This document shows positions 16,790 through 25,196 of a DNA stretch of 64,000 nt, piece by piece. The DNA is taken from positions 1 through 64,000 of the forward strand of contig JAFVUE010000008.1 in assembly GCA_017502845.1 (NCBI GenBank), given 5' to 3'. The stretch comes from Clostridia bacterium (GTDB taxonomy: Bacteria > Bacillota > Clostridia > UMGS1810). Every line of letters begins with the position of its first letter. Positions within the stretch are counted from its first letter, which is position 1. The notes beneath the pieces were generated by a model. The model searched no databases, had not been told where the DNA came from, and saw only the letters and a list, made by a program, of their open reading frames with translations. The translations under genes and the position numbers were made by a program.

Positions 16790-18268
16790 TTATTTCATCT
16801 CTTTCCACTTGGCAATACCGTAATCGGCAATGGCATTATAGTCATCTGCCGTCCATTCAGATTTAGTTAAATATTTTTCCATAATCTCAAGTCCGAGGGT
16901 ATCGCCTGACCATCCCACCGGTGCGCCACCATAAGGATTGGAAAGAACGTCTCCCTCTTTCATATATCTTATAATGGAATTACTTAAGGAATTATCTGTA
17001 ATTATATTTGTATGATCAGCATTATAGGGTACGAAAGCCATATCTTCCGTAACAAATTTCTGTCCGCTTTCCGAAGTGTTAAGCCACACAAGAAAATCCA
17101 TTGCCGCCTGTTTCTGTTCATCGGTGGCTTTGGCATTTATAGCATAATAGTTGGGCACGTATACAGATATAGAACGGTTGAGTTTATCTGCTGTTTTAAC
17201 ATCGGATACAACGTCCCCATCTTCCAAAGGTAATTTCACAGGAATGAACTCAAGCGTTTTTACAATCTCACCGTTAAATTTCTGTATATTGGTATACGCC
17301 CAGTTACCCTGCTTGATAAAGAGGGCTTTACTCTCGGCAAAAATCTGAACAGCGGAGTCGTAGTTTGCCGTAGTTGTATTGATAAAATCCGCACCTCTTG
17401 ACACTTTACCGTCTCTACCCGCGGCGTAGGATGTTTTCATATCAAGCACACGGGCGTATGCTCTCAAGGGTCCTTTGAGTGCAGAAATCTGTCCGTCGGT
17501 AGCTGCTGCCGCATCAGCAGGATTATCAAAAACGGCATTGAGGGCAACGTTTACAAGATGGTCGCCATATGTCCATTTCTCTGAACCTGCAACTGCAAAA
17601 ACGCCTGTGAGTTTTGAGGAAAGGTCTGTCTTTGCACTCTGAAACGTATACGGTTTGCCTCCAAGAGTTACCGTGGCTACTGTTCCGCTTTTTATATAAC
17701 TGTCTACAGCAGTAACCAATGATACGAACTCTGCATAAGTCGCATTCTTCGCATCAGTAACGAAGGTCTGTGATGCACCGTTCCCAAAAAGAGCATCAAC
17801 CATACGGGTATCTACTATATAGCCGTAACCCTCTACGTTATAGGGTATACCATAACTGTTTGTGCCATTTGAAGTAAGGCGCATATTTTCAGGAATTTCA
17901 TCTGCAAGTTGTTTGAACGCGCCATCAGGTGCAGTTGTCAGATCCATTACGAATCCGCCCTCTTCCCATTCCTTTAATTCCTGAATATTCACAATAGAAA
18001 ATATAGTGGGCATATTTTTTGAATTCATTTCTGCCCGAAGGGTATCTATACTGCTTGTACCGCTACCCAGAGAGAAGGTTTTAACTTTCTTGCCCGTTTC
18101 CCTACTATATGCTTCTGCGGCATCCTTGAGTGCCTGTGCACTCTCTCCTTTTCCGTTGAAAATATAGAGGTCATACCCGGTGCTCATCATATTGCCGCAA
18201 CCTGAAAGCATTGCTGACAGCATTACCGCAACAAGGCACACCGAGAAAACTTTTAACATCTTTCTCAT
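16790..18268 (-). CDS. Sugar ABC transporter substrate-binding lipoprotein
   Basis: A 492-residue extracellular solute-binding protein (family 1). It has a lipoprotein signal peptide with lipobox LSGC at about residues 22-25, so it would be lipid-anchored on the outer membrane face. The mature part begins in a glycine/serine-rich stretch and has typical CUT1 blocks such as MDFLVWLNTSESGQKFV. The start is the ATG at 18268 (MRKMLKVF) behind AAAGGAG. It is first in the operon with the two permeases. The sugar is unknown, and no glycosidase sits beside it. Confidence 0.92.
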   Translation of the reverse strand: MRKMLKVFSVCLVAVMLSAMLSGCGNMMSTGYDLYIFNGKGESAQALKDAAEAYSRETGKKVKTFSLGSGTSSIDTLRAEMNSKNMPTIFSIVNIQELKEWEEGGFVMDLTTAPDGAFKQLADEIPENMRLTSNGTNSYGIPYNVEGYGYIVDTRMVDALFGNGASQTFVTDAKNATYAEFVSLVTAVDSYIKSGTVATVTLGGKPYTFQSAKTDLSSKLTGVFAVAGSEKWTYGDHLVNVALNAVFDNPADAAAATDGQISALKGPLRAYARVLDMKTSYAAGRDGKVSRGADFINTTTANYDSAVQIFAESKALFIKQGNWAYTNIQKFNGEIVKTLEFIPVKLPLEDGDVVSDVKTADKLNRSISVYVPNYYAINAKATDEQKQAAMDFLVWLNTSESGQKFVTEDMAFVPYNADHTNIITDNSLSNSIIRYMKEGDVLSNPYGGAPVGWSGDTLGLEIMEKYLTKSEWTADDYNAIADYGIAKWKEMK

Positions 18269-18290
18269 ATTTTTTCTCCTTTCAATGTAA

Positions 18291-18325
18291 ATAAAAAACC
18301 GTACGAGATAATATCTCATACGGTT
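18291..18325 (-). terminator. Terminator of the DUF4364-like gene
   Basis: A 14-bp imperfect stem (AACCGTATGAGAT on the minus strand pairing with its complement) is followed by a T-run. It separates the DUF4364-like gene from the ABC operon. Confidence 0.85.
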
Positions 18326-18360
18326 ATTTTTGATTATTTATGTTGTTTTATGCACCAAAG

Positions 18361-18951
18361 TCAATCTTCGATATCGCCTAATTCTTCCATATTTTCCAGA
18401 TCAAGTTTATCGTAATCAAAGTCAATGGCTTTAACGACCTGAAGATACATCAGGGATGTGTGCTCTTTGAAATTGCGGACAATCTTCTTGGCACGTTCCT
18501 TATCGCCCACGTACATTTCAAATTTGAGAACAGGAACCTTATCTTCAGTTATCTCTGCACTCACAAGATATTCCGATTCGTTAATCGGAACTATCGACGC
18601 GTCGAGTTTATTGCCGCCTAAAACTTCCTTATTGATCTTATCAATCTCATCCTGCATACGGAGGCGCACACTGCGGAGAATTCTGTCCTCAAAGAACATA
18701 AGCGTTTCACTTCCGCGTTTCGTAAGTGAGAACACGGGCTGATCCTCATAATGCAGTTCTTCAATATTTCCGCTTCGTATAAGGTCGGATATTGGCACGG
18801 TCAAAAGACAGTAACTCACATCCGCTGCCGCACTTAACACATGGAATATCCGTGTGTATGTGGCACTCACCTTAAGACGCGCCACAGCGAAAAGCACCAT
18901 GAGTTTTATATCTTCATCATTTTCCGCAGGTCTGTATTTCAAAGGTTCCAT
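18361..18951 (-). CDS. DUF4364-like winged-helix protein
   Basis: A 196-residue soluble protein. Residues about 15-75 look like a winged helix (VARLKVSATYTRIFHVLS ... LIRSGNIEELHYEDQPVFSL, TKRG wing). The remainder is an alpha/beta region with ELVS-type strands, as in DUF4364 proteins of Clostridia, which are putative transcription factors of unknown target. SD AAGGAG. It is downstream of the HPr-like gene but separated from it by a terminator hairpin. The assignment rests on overall resemblance and is moderate. Confidence 0.65.
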   Translation of the reverse strand: MEPLKYRPAENDEDIKLMVLFAVARLKVSATYTRIFHVLSAAADVSYCLLTVPISDLIRSGNIEELHYEDQPVFSLTKRGSETLMFFEDRILRSVRLRMQDEIDKINKEVLGGNKLDASIVPINESEYLVSAEITEDKVPVLKFEMYVGDKERAKKIVRNFKEHTSLMYLQVVKAIDFDYDKLDLENMEELGDIED

Positions 18952-18968
18952 TTATATCTCCTTAAAAA

Positions 18969-18994
18969 ACAAAAGCGTGGTTAACCCACGCTTT
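18969..18994 (-). terminator. Terminator of the HPr-like gene
   Basis: The 9-bp stem AAAGCGTGG/CCACGCTTT with a 5-nt loop is followed on the minus strand by TTGTTTTTT. It lies between the HPr-like gene and the DUF4364-like gene. Confidence 0.85.
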
Positions 18995-19003
18995 ATTCAC
19001 ATA

Positions 19004-19234
19004 TTATTCTGTGATGTACGGTGCGAGTTCGCCCATAATCTTATCAGTATCGTCTGTGTGGATTTCAACCTTGATAGGTTTTGCAAGATCAAGACTGAAT
19101 ATACCCATAATGGATTTAGCATCTACAACATATCTGCCTGATGCCAGATCAATGTCAAAATCGTACTTGCTCACGATATTAACGAAATTCTTTACATCAT
19201 TGATTGAACTGAGTAATACATTTACTGCTACCAT
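19004..19234 (-). CDS. HPr-family protein lacking the phosphoacceptor histidine
   Basis: A 76-residue HPr-fold protein. The region around the regulatory serine is conserved (AKSIMGIFSL, S41, equivalent to Ser46 of HPr). The GLHARPA block with the phosphoryl-accepting His15 is absent: the corresponding stretch reads SSINDVKNF. It therefore cannot relay phosphate in the PTS by the classical route. It may act as a regulatory HPr homologue in the manner of Crh (which keeps Ser46 and lacks His15). SD AAGGAGG. Monocistronic, with its own promoter and terminator. Confidence 0.83.
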   Translation of the reverse strand: MVAVNVLLSSINDVKNFVNIVSKYDFDIDLASGRYVVDAKSIMGIFSLDLAKPIKVEIHTDDTDKIMGELAPYITE

Positions 19235-19250
19235 ATCAAATTTCCTCCTT

Positions 19251-19280
19251 AATAGTTACTACCTAAATAGTTATTACCTA
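19251..19280 (-). repeat. Tandem 15-bp direct repeat in the HPr-like leader
   Basis: Two adjacent units, AATAGTTACTACCTA (19251-19265) and AATAGTTATTACCTA (19266-19280), differ at one base. They occupy almost the whole leader between the -10 box and the SD of the HPr-like gene. Confidence 0.75.
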
Positions 19281-19281
19281 T

Positions 19282-19310
19282 ATTTTACATCTTTTTATAC
19301 AAAAAGTCAA
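19282..19310 (-). promoter_or_regulatory. Sigma-A promoter of the HPr-like gene
   Basis: On the minus strand TTGACT, 17 bp, TAAAAT. The tandem repeat begins immediately after the -10. Confidence 0.8.
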
Positions 19311-19323
19311 TTCGTTTTTTCTA

Positions 19324-19352
19324 TTGAAATATTTTTGTAATTGTTATACAAT
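19324..19352 (+). promoter_or_regulatory. Sigma-A promoter of mtaB
   Basis: TTGAAA, 17 bp, TACAAT. The transcription start is predicted near 19359, giving a leader of about 100 nt that includes the hairpin element at 19392-19445. Confidence 0.75.
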
Positions 19353-19391
19353 ATATATGAATTTCTAAAACAACAAAAATTATTCCATTAT

Positions 19392-19445
19392 CCGAAAGCG
19401 AAAATCCGCCACTCAAAAATCGTGGTTCGGATTATTCTCTTTCGG
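19392..19445 (+). repeat. Palindromic hairpin element, copy A (mtaB leader)
   Basis: A three-tier stem: CCGAAAG/CTTTCGG outside, AATCCG/CGGATT in the middle, CCAC/GTGG inside, with a 9-nt loop. The 3' internal loop is TTATTCT. A second copy at 23718-23772 shares a 23-nt block (19424-19446 with 23751-23773) with one mismatch and has the same architecture with different inner pairs. It is followed at once by CCTAGGAG, the mtaB SD. Confidence 0.7.
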
Positions 19446-19459
19446 CCTAGGAGTTTCAG

Positions 19460-20761
19460 ATGAAAAAAACTGTTGCTTTTCACACCTTGGGTTGCAAGGT
19501 GAATCAATATGAAACAGAAGCCATGGCAGAACTTTTCAAAAATGACGGCTATGTGATAGGCGATTTCGAAGAGGTTTGTGATGTGTATGTGATAAACACC
19601 TGCACCGTTACAGGTACAGGGGACAAAAAATCACGTCAGATGATCCGCAGGGCACAGGCACTTAATCCCAATGGCGTGATTGCGGTAACTGGTTGTTACA
19701 GTCAGGTGGCACCTGAAGAAATATCTGCTATGGGTGTTGACGTTATCCTCGGTTCAAAGGACAAATCAAAAATTACGGAGTTGGTTTCCGATGCAATCGA
19801 GGGAAAGAAAGTAAACGCCGTCAGCGACATTATGAAAAGCCGTGTTTTTGAGGATATGAAGATTTCTTCATTCAGCGAAAAGACAAGGGCATTTGTTAAA
19901 ATCGAAGACGGTTGCAATTCGTTCTGCACATATTGCATCATCCCCTATGCAAGAGGACCTGTCCGTAGTCGTGATTTAGATGACATTATTTCCGAAGTAA
20001 AAGGACTTGCGGAAAACGGTTTTTCCGAAGTGGTGCTTACAGGAATACACATTGCATCATACGGGCTAGACATCAAAGACAAAGACATAACTCTCGGTGA
20101 TGTAATTGCCGCAATACACGAAATTGACGGTATCCGCAGAATCCGTCTCGGTTCCATTGAGCCGAGGATTCTCACAGAAGATTTTGTGAAACGACTTTCC
20201 GAAATGCCAAAAGTGTGCAATCACTACCACATATCACTTCAAAGCGGTTGCGACGAAACACTCAAACGTATGAACAGAAAATACAATACTGCAGAGTATA
20301 GAGAAGTAGTTAATAATTTAAGAAAATACATCCCCGATTGCGCAATAACTACCGACATTATGGTCGGATTTGCAGGGGAAACAGAAGAGGAATTTGAAAA
20401 GTCAGTTTCATTCTTAAAAGAAATCTGCTTTGCAGAATCTCACGTATTTGCATATTCAAACAGAAAAGGCACAAAGGCGGATAAATTCCCGAATCAGGTT
20501 CGTCGTGCCGAGAAAAGCCGACGAGCAACGATTATGGCTCAGGCGGCGGAAGAATGCAGACAGAAATTCCTCAAAGGATTTATCGGCAGGGAAATCGAAG
20601 TCCTTGCAGAACGTGAAATCGGAAATGGCGTTTATGAGGGTTATACCTCGAACTACATCAAAGTACACTTCCCATCGGATACGGATGTGTCAAAGCAGTT
20701 TATTACTGTTAAGATTGACGATGTCGGGGAAGATTATGTAACAGGAAATATTTTGAGATAA
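19460..20761 (+). CDS. mtaB: tRNA (t6A37) methylthiotransferase MtaB
   Basis: A 433-residue radical-SAM enzyme that adds a methylthio group to t6A at tRNA position 37. The N-terminal MTTase domain has its three cluster cysteines (C12 in TLGCKVNQYE, C48, C79). The radical-SAM motif is GCNSFCTYCIIPYARG (C152, C156, C159). A C-terminal TRAM domain (about 370-430) binds tRNA. The LGCKVNQYET signature marks MtaB rather than MiaB or RimO. SD TAGGAG directly follows a structured leader element. The gene is monocistronic. Confidence 0.94.
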   Translation: MKKTVAFHTLGCKVNQYETEAMAELFKNDGYVIGDFEEVCDVYVINTCTVTGTGDKKSRQMIRRAQALNPNGVIAVTGCYSQVAPEEISAMGVDVILGSKDKSKITELVSDAIEGKKVNAVSDIMKSRVFEDMKISSFSEKTRAFVKIEDGCNSFCTYCIIPYARGPVRSRDLDDIISEVKGLAENGFSEVVLTGIHIASYGLDIKDKDITLGDVIAAIHEIDGIRRIRLGSIEPRILTEDFVKRLSEMPKVCNHYHISLQSGCDETLKRMNRKYNTAEYREVVNNLRKYIPDCAITTDIMVGFAGETEEEFEKSVSFLKEICFAESHVFAYSNRKGTKADKFPNQVRRAEKSRRATIMAQAAEECRQKFLKGFIGREIEVLAEREIGNGVYEGYTSNYIKVHFPSDTDVSKQFITVKIDDVGEDYVTGNILR

Positions 20762-20764
20762 GCG

Positions 20765-20797
20765 AAAGACGGAAACCGAAGTTTCCGTCTTTTTTCA
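20765..20797. terminator. Bidirectional terminator
   Basis: The stem AAGACGGAAAC/GTTTCCGTCTT with a CGAA loop and T-run lies between mtaB and the convergent putative glycosidase gene, reaching the latter's stop codon. Confidence 0.92.
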
Positions 20798-22735
20798 TTT
20801 TATAAAGAGTATTATGGGATTAAGGGTATAACAGGGCGTTTCAAGAACATATTCATTGTCGTTCTTTGTAAAATCAATTTCTTCTCTTGTGCCGTCGGGC
20901 ATAAGTTTTGTGATTGATTTAATATCCCTTGAGCACACAAGATGCACCTTATCAATCGGATCAAGTCCTAAATTGAACATTGCGCAGAAAAGTCCGCCAT
21001 CTCCCATTTCTGCCACACGGAGATAAACTTCCTCATCGTCGGGATAGTAAAGGGGCATCTCCTCCGTCTGATTTGCAAGGCGGATAAGTTGTTGTTTTCT
21101 TGAGTAATTGAGAAACGCAAACGCCTGTGTAAGCGTATACTCTGCTCTCGGCGTACCGCAGAAAGTACACACTCTACCGCCAAGTTCATTATTATAAACA
21201 GTAGTTCCGGGGAAAAGGTCTTCAAAATTAACCTTATCCACCGTATTATAAACCATTGAGTCGCAGATTGTCCCTTCCGCAGGAACTAGTTCTTTAATAT
21301 TTACCTGGACATTCGTTCTGTTACCGTTGACAAACAATTTCTCGCCCATTGGCTGTTTACCGTTCCATTCACGGACATCAACGCCTAAATATTTACCGAA
21401 TCCGCGTTTCACAAGATTCTGTGCTGTATCCGATGCGATAAACACATCTCCACCGAGAATTCTCATAATCTCGTCATCGGTATACCATGTATCCATATCT
21501 CCCTCAAGGCAGGTTATACCGCCATCTTCCGCAGAAAAATACACAGGAAGTCCGAATCGCTCAAGAACACATGTACACCACGCATTATCGCTATCCGACT
21601 GAGCACCGGCGAATCTGCCGTTAAAATCAAATCTCGGATTCTTCTGCATAGGAATTCTAAAGCCGTGCCATTTAAGGTGCGGCACAATATTGGCAAGTTC
21701 TTCGTAAAAACGGCTATGCTTACCTAAAATTTTTCTGTATGCCTTACCGCTTTCCGGCTCATATGCGCCAAGTCGGGTAATCCAATGCTTAGCACCCGAG
21801 GCACCCTCTAAAATTGTACCTGTAAAATGTGTATGCAAGGACATTGCGCCTGTGCTGTATCTGTTCTGCGGGCAGGTATCCGTTTCAGCCAGGATAACAT
21901 CTGCTCTGTCGCCAATCTTAGCTATCTGCGATGCGGCACGGGAAAATGCAATACTGAAATACCTTGCACCCGGGGCAGTATAGTTACCGTTATTTATACG
22001 GATAACAACGGGATTACCCTCCCCTGCAAGGATTGAGGAAATTTCGTGGGCAAACTCCACATTAGTACCTACACAACAGAATGAAACGGGCATTTTGGGG
22101 TTAACGCTGTCAATGGCATTTCTCATAACCTTTGCAGTTTCAACAAGTGATATTCTCTGGGTTTCAACAAATGCAGACTTTATCTCCTCATCATCTGCGG
22201 CAAGTGCTTCCCAGAGCTTTTCACGGGTAATTTCTTTGCCTGTGAGTTCTTTATACTTTTTAAGATGCAATGGGCAGGCACAACCAAGAGTACTCCTTGT
22301 AATAAGGCGGAAATCGTCATCTACCATTATACAATCGGGTTCCGCCTTGGTAATCTTTTGCATTACATCGTATATATAATCCCTGAACCCATCATCAAAG
22401 GGGCAGGCAACATTTTGGGGTTCTCCCGTTTTAACACTTACATACTGCTGATAAGGGAACATCTCCCCCAATTTCCAGCCGTGGCCGATACTTGCCTGAA
22501 CGAGTATACCGCTGGGGACATTCATTGCATCCAGTTTTTCTTTGAAGAGTTTATATTTATTGCACATAATACCCGCTTTATCAGATGGCGGATTCCCCTC
22601 GGGAACAAGCGTCATACTGAAAAGGGCACAGGTTGAAACACCGGTTTCGTATTGATTGCGGATATCTTCGCATATCTCGTCTATATGCTCCGTATCCAAG
22701 GGCATTATGGAATAAAGATGGAGTTTATTATTCAT
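20795..22735 (-). CDS. Putative TIM-barrel glycoside hydrolase, unrecognised family
   Basis: A 646-residue cytoplasmic protein (no signal peptide) that I do not recognise with certainty. The N-terminal 350 residues alternate strands and helices like a clan GH-A or GH42-type barrel, with acidic clusters MVDDDF (D139-D141) and ILAETDT (E284). These two sites are about 145 residues apart, as expected for acid/base and nucleophile on strands 4 and 7. The C-terminal 250 residues are beta-rich, with a Rossmann-like GGDVFIASDTAQNLV segment as in beta-galactosidase trimerisation domains. The start codon lies 3 bp after the LacI stop. The MFS-LacI-hydrolase operon argues for breakdown of an imported oligosaccharide. 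Confidence 0.6.
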   Translation of the reverse strand: MNNKLHLYSIMPLDTEHIDEICEDIRNQYETGVSTCALFSMTLVPEGNPPSDKAGIMCNKYKLFKEKLDAMNVPSGILVQASIGHGWKLGEMFPYQQYVSVKTGEPQNVACPFDDGFRDYIYDVMQKITKAEPDCIMVDDDFRLITRSTLGCACPLHLKKYKELTGKEITREKLWEALAADDEEIKSAFVETQRISLVETAKVMRNAIDSVNPKMPVSFCCVGTNVEFAHEISSILAGEGNPVVIRINNGNYTAPGARYFSIAFSRAASQIAKIGDRADVILAETDTCPQNRYSTGAMSLHTHFTGTILEGASGAKHWITRLGAYEPESGKAYRKILGKHSRFYEELANIVPHLKWHGFRIPMQKNPRFDFNGRFAGAQSDSDNAWCTCVLERFGLPVYFSAEDGGITCLEGDMDTWYTDDEIMRILGGDVFIASDTAQNLVKRGFGKYLGVDVREWNGKQPMGEKLFVNGNRTNVQVNIKELVPAEGTICDSMVYNTVDKVNFEDLFPGTTVYNNELGGRVCTFCGTPRAEYTLTQAFAFLNYSRKQQLIRLANQTEEMPLYYPDDEEVYLRVAEMGDGGLFCAMFNLGLDPIDKVHLVCSRDIKSITKLMPDGTREEIDFTKNDNEYVLETPCYTLNPIILFIK

Positions 22736-22738
22736 TTA

Positions 22739-23701
22739 TCATTCCCCTTTCACAGGACCTACGGAACCACGTTTCACAAGTTCTGTGGAAATATTTATCT
22801 TCTTATGTATATTACCTGCAGGGGAGCTAATCTGCTCAAACACAAGATCAACTACCACCTGACAAAAATCTTCGTTATAGGATGTAACAGTCGTAAGTGG
22901 CACATCGAGGTAAGGCGTTTCCTTAATATCATTATAACCAATAAGGGAAATGTCGTCAGGAACTTTCTTTCCGCGGTCGCGTATACATTTCATTGCACCT
23001 ATGGCAATATCATCATATGCCGCAATTACCGCAGTTGGAGGTTTCGGGAGTGAAAGCAATCTCTCCATTGCCTCATAACCGGCAAGTTCAAATCTGTGTT
23101 TACTGCTTGTCATATACTCTTCTTTTATAGGCAAGTTACACTCTTTCATAATCTCCGCAAAACGTTCCAGAGACCCTGAAGTATGGGGTTCACTTATAAA
23201 GGCAATATCCCTGTGGCCGTATTCCTTAAAATGCTGTATCGCCTCGTATGTAGCTTTCTTGTTCGATAGAGTTACACAACTGTAAACATCGTGTTCGCCT
23301 ATAGAAACTATGGGAACAGAATATTTTTTATCAGTTACGGGAGAATACATTATAATCCCATCCACTTTGGAATATTCTGTAAAAAACGTAAGGAGTTCTT
23401 CCTGTCTGTCTTTATCAAAATCAGTACACGCCACTATAGCCGTACCACCGTGGTTTCTGATTTCTGATTCAAGCAGGGATAGTTGCTCCGAATAATATCT
23501 GCTCTTGAATTCAGGGCATATGATTGCTATAACAGGCGCTGTATAGAGCGCTTTGCAATATTTATCATAACACCCCTCTTCACGTGCTACAGAAAAAATC
23601 TTTTCACGGGTTATATCACTGATTTCCTTACTTCCCGAAAAGGCCTTGGAAACAGTTGCAACAGACACGCCCACAAGTCGGGCGAGTTTTGACATATTCA
23701 T
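22739..23701 (-). CDS. LacI-family transcriptional regulator
   Basis: A 320-residue regulator. The N-terminal LacI helix-turn-helix is MSKLARLVGVSVATVSKAFSG with the DNA-hinge region following. A periplasmic-binding-protein-like sensor domain (about 60-318) includes IIMYSPVTDKKYSVPIVSIG and PTAVIAAYDDIAIGAMK. It likely represses the MFS-LacI-hydrolase operon until the sugar appears. SD GGAGG lies 8 nt before the ATG at 23701, directly after palindromic element copy B. Confidence 0.93.
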   Translation of the reverse strand: MNMSKLARLVGVSVATVSKAFSGSKEISDITREKIFSVAREEGCYDKYCKALYTAPVIAIICPEFKSRYYSEQLSLLESEIRNHGGTAIVACTDFDKDRQEELLTFFTEYSKVDGIIMYSPVTDKKYSVPIVSIGEHDVYSCVTLSNKKATYEAIQHFKEYGHRDIAFISEPHTSGSLERFAEIMKECNLPIKEEYMTSSKHRFELAGYEAMERLLSLPKPPTAVIAAYDDIAIGAMKCIRDRGKKVPDDISLIGYNDIKETPYLDVPLTTVTSYNEDFCQVVVDLVFEQISSPAGNIHKKINISTELVKRGSVGPVKGE

Positions 23702-23714
23702 AAGGAAAACCTCC

Positions 23715-23775
23715 TAGCCGAAATATACCGAAATTACGCCGTTTAAGGCGGGTTCGGGTTATTCTCTTTCGGCTA
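23715..23775. repeat. Palindromic hairpin element, copy B (MFS-lacI spacer)
   Basis: Outer arms TAGCCGAAA (23715-23723) and TTTCGGCTA (23767-23775), middle CCGAA/TTCGG, inner CGCC/GGCG, loop GTTTAA. The same layout as copy A with compensatory inner changes. One end supplies the MFS stop codon (TAG, complement of 23773-23775) and the other runs into the lacI SD. Relative to the downstream gene it is inverted compared with copy A. Confidence 0.7.
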
Positions 23776-25053
23776 CTGAACCATAACTTTCTGCTTTTCG
23801 ATTACATTCTTAAGAAACAGGATAGCAACTACCGTAAGAACAAATGAAATACCGCTGAGTAATTGCTGACCGTATATATGAATTCCAAATATCATATTCC
23901 CGTTTGCCTGAACGATTGAAAGTATTTTACCTGCTATGAGGGATGTTCCGAATCCGCATATTCCTCCGATACTGTTCTTTATAGCCATTGCCTGTGATAT
24001 GTATTTCTCGTCCACATAACTGTAGGCAATATTATATGAATTCTGATTAGTACCTGCCATAGAACAGTTATACAAAACAGTATAGATTATAATAAAGAAC
24101 CACGTAGAACGACTTGTAAACATATTTATGAAAAAACCGCCCGATGCAAGGCACAATGCTACACGGAAACCCTTGGCAAAGGAATGTTTATCAGAATATC
24201 TTCCGAACGGTTTCGATACGATCATACGGGCAAAATTTGCCGCCACATTTACAACCTGTATAGTAAGAACAGAAAGCAGAAGGTCGTTGGTTTTGAACAC
24301 ACCGAGAAAACCTATGGTAAAATATCTTGCCATATCCCAGAGAACAGTAAGGATGATAACATTGCGGAAGCCCTTATTTTTAACGGTGTTTTTCCACACA
24401 TCAGAAAATGCAGGTGTGTCTTCAGCAGTTTTTTCATCTTCTTTCTTTATCATCGAAATGCAGATAAAGTTTGAAATATTGAGTATAAGAAGAGCAATCG
24501 CAAGGAATAGGAATGCACCTTTTAGATTACCGATGCTCTCATACTTGTCAATTATGTAGCCAATAACGGTTGTGAAACCCATGCCAGTAAAGAGAGATAT
24601 CATTTCCTTGGTGGCTGAATACTGTGCACGGTGTTTCGGCTCGACATAGGAATTTGCCCATTTGAAGTAAATTGAGATTACAAGGTATTTGCCAAAGTAG
24701 GCACCGATTATCCCAAGAACTATAAGACGGATCCGCCACTCCGTCGATATTGGTATAAACGGCACAAAATAAAGCATCATAAAGAAGCAAATGCTCAAAG
24801 TATCAAACACAAGTACAAGTGTTTTGGCATTGAATTTTGTGCGGACAAGGGGAATCGCCATAAGTTGGATGATAAATGCAAGTGATGTGAAAGAGGCAAT
24901 TATACCCGACAAACTATCGCTGAATCCCACAGATGTAAGGAGTTTTGCAAGGAATGCGTCAGTTACGAGCAAACTTATAAAATACTCCACCGTGCACTGT
25001 GTTATATAAGCTTTGCGGGAACGCTTATATTCAGGTGAGTTAAAATCTTTCAT
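23773..25053 (-). CDS. MFS transporter of the LacI-glycosidase operon
   Basis: A 426-residue protein with about 12 hydrophobic segments, an N-terminal cytoplasmic NSPEYKRSRKAYITQ stretch and a central loop KPFGRYSDKHSFAKGF. It is distinct from the MFS gene at 3069 but of a similar, probably sugar-type, subfamily. It heads an operon with a LacI regulator and a putative glycosidase, which makes an oligosaccharide or glycoside the likely cargo. The SD before the ATG at 25053 is weak (TTGGTG), in contrast to its consensus promoter. Confidence 0.82.
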   Translation of the reverse strand: MKDFNSPEYKRSRKAYITQCTVEYFISLLVTDAFLAKLLTSVGFSDSLSGIIASFTSLAFIIQLMAIPLVRTKFNAKTLVLVFDTLSICFFMMLYFVPFIPISTEWRIRLIVLGIIGAYFGKYLVISIYFKWANSYVEPKHRAQYSATKEMISLFTGMGFTTVIGYIIDKYESIGNLKGAFLFLAIALLILNISNFICISMIKKEDEKTAEDTPAFSDVWKNTVKNKGFRNVIILTVLWDMARYFTIGFLGVFKTNDLLLSVLTIQVVNVAANFARMIVSKPFGRYSDKHSFAKGFRVALCLASGGFFINMFTSRSTWFFIIIYTVLYNCSMAGTNQNSYNIAYSYVDEKYISQAMAIKNSIGGICGFGTSLIAGKILSIVQANGNMIFGIHIYGQQLLSGISFVLTVVAILFLKNVIEKQKVMVQ

Positions 25054-25094
25054 ATTAAATACACCAATTCTTTCTATTTATAATCTCCACTTGA

Positions 25095-25123
25095 ATTATA
25101 AACCACTGCACATTCACTGTCAA
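25095..25123 (-). promoter_or_regulatory. Consensus sigma-A promoter of the MFS-lacI operon
   Basis: On the minus strand a perfect TTGACA, 17 bp, TATAAT. No clear LacI-type palindromic operator is visible beside it, although CACTG occurs twice within 25104-25119. Confidence 0.88.
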
Positions 25124-25158
25124 CCACACCACTGACGAAACTTTTTCGTATATACAAC

Positions 25159-25192
25159 AAACGGCAACATCCGATTACGAATATTGCCGTTA
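25159..25192 (-). terminator. Probable terminator of the MATE gene
   Basis: The stem AACGGCAA/TTGCCGTT with a partly paired 15-nt inner loop is followed on the minus strand by a broken T-run (TTTGTTGT). Confidence 0.6.
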
Positions 25193-25196
25193 AATT

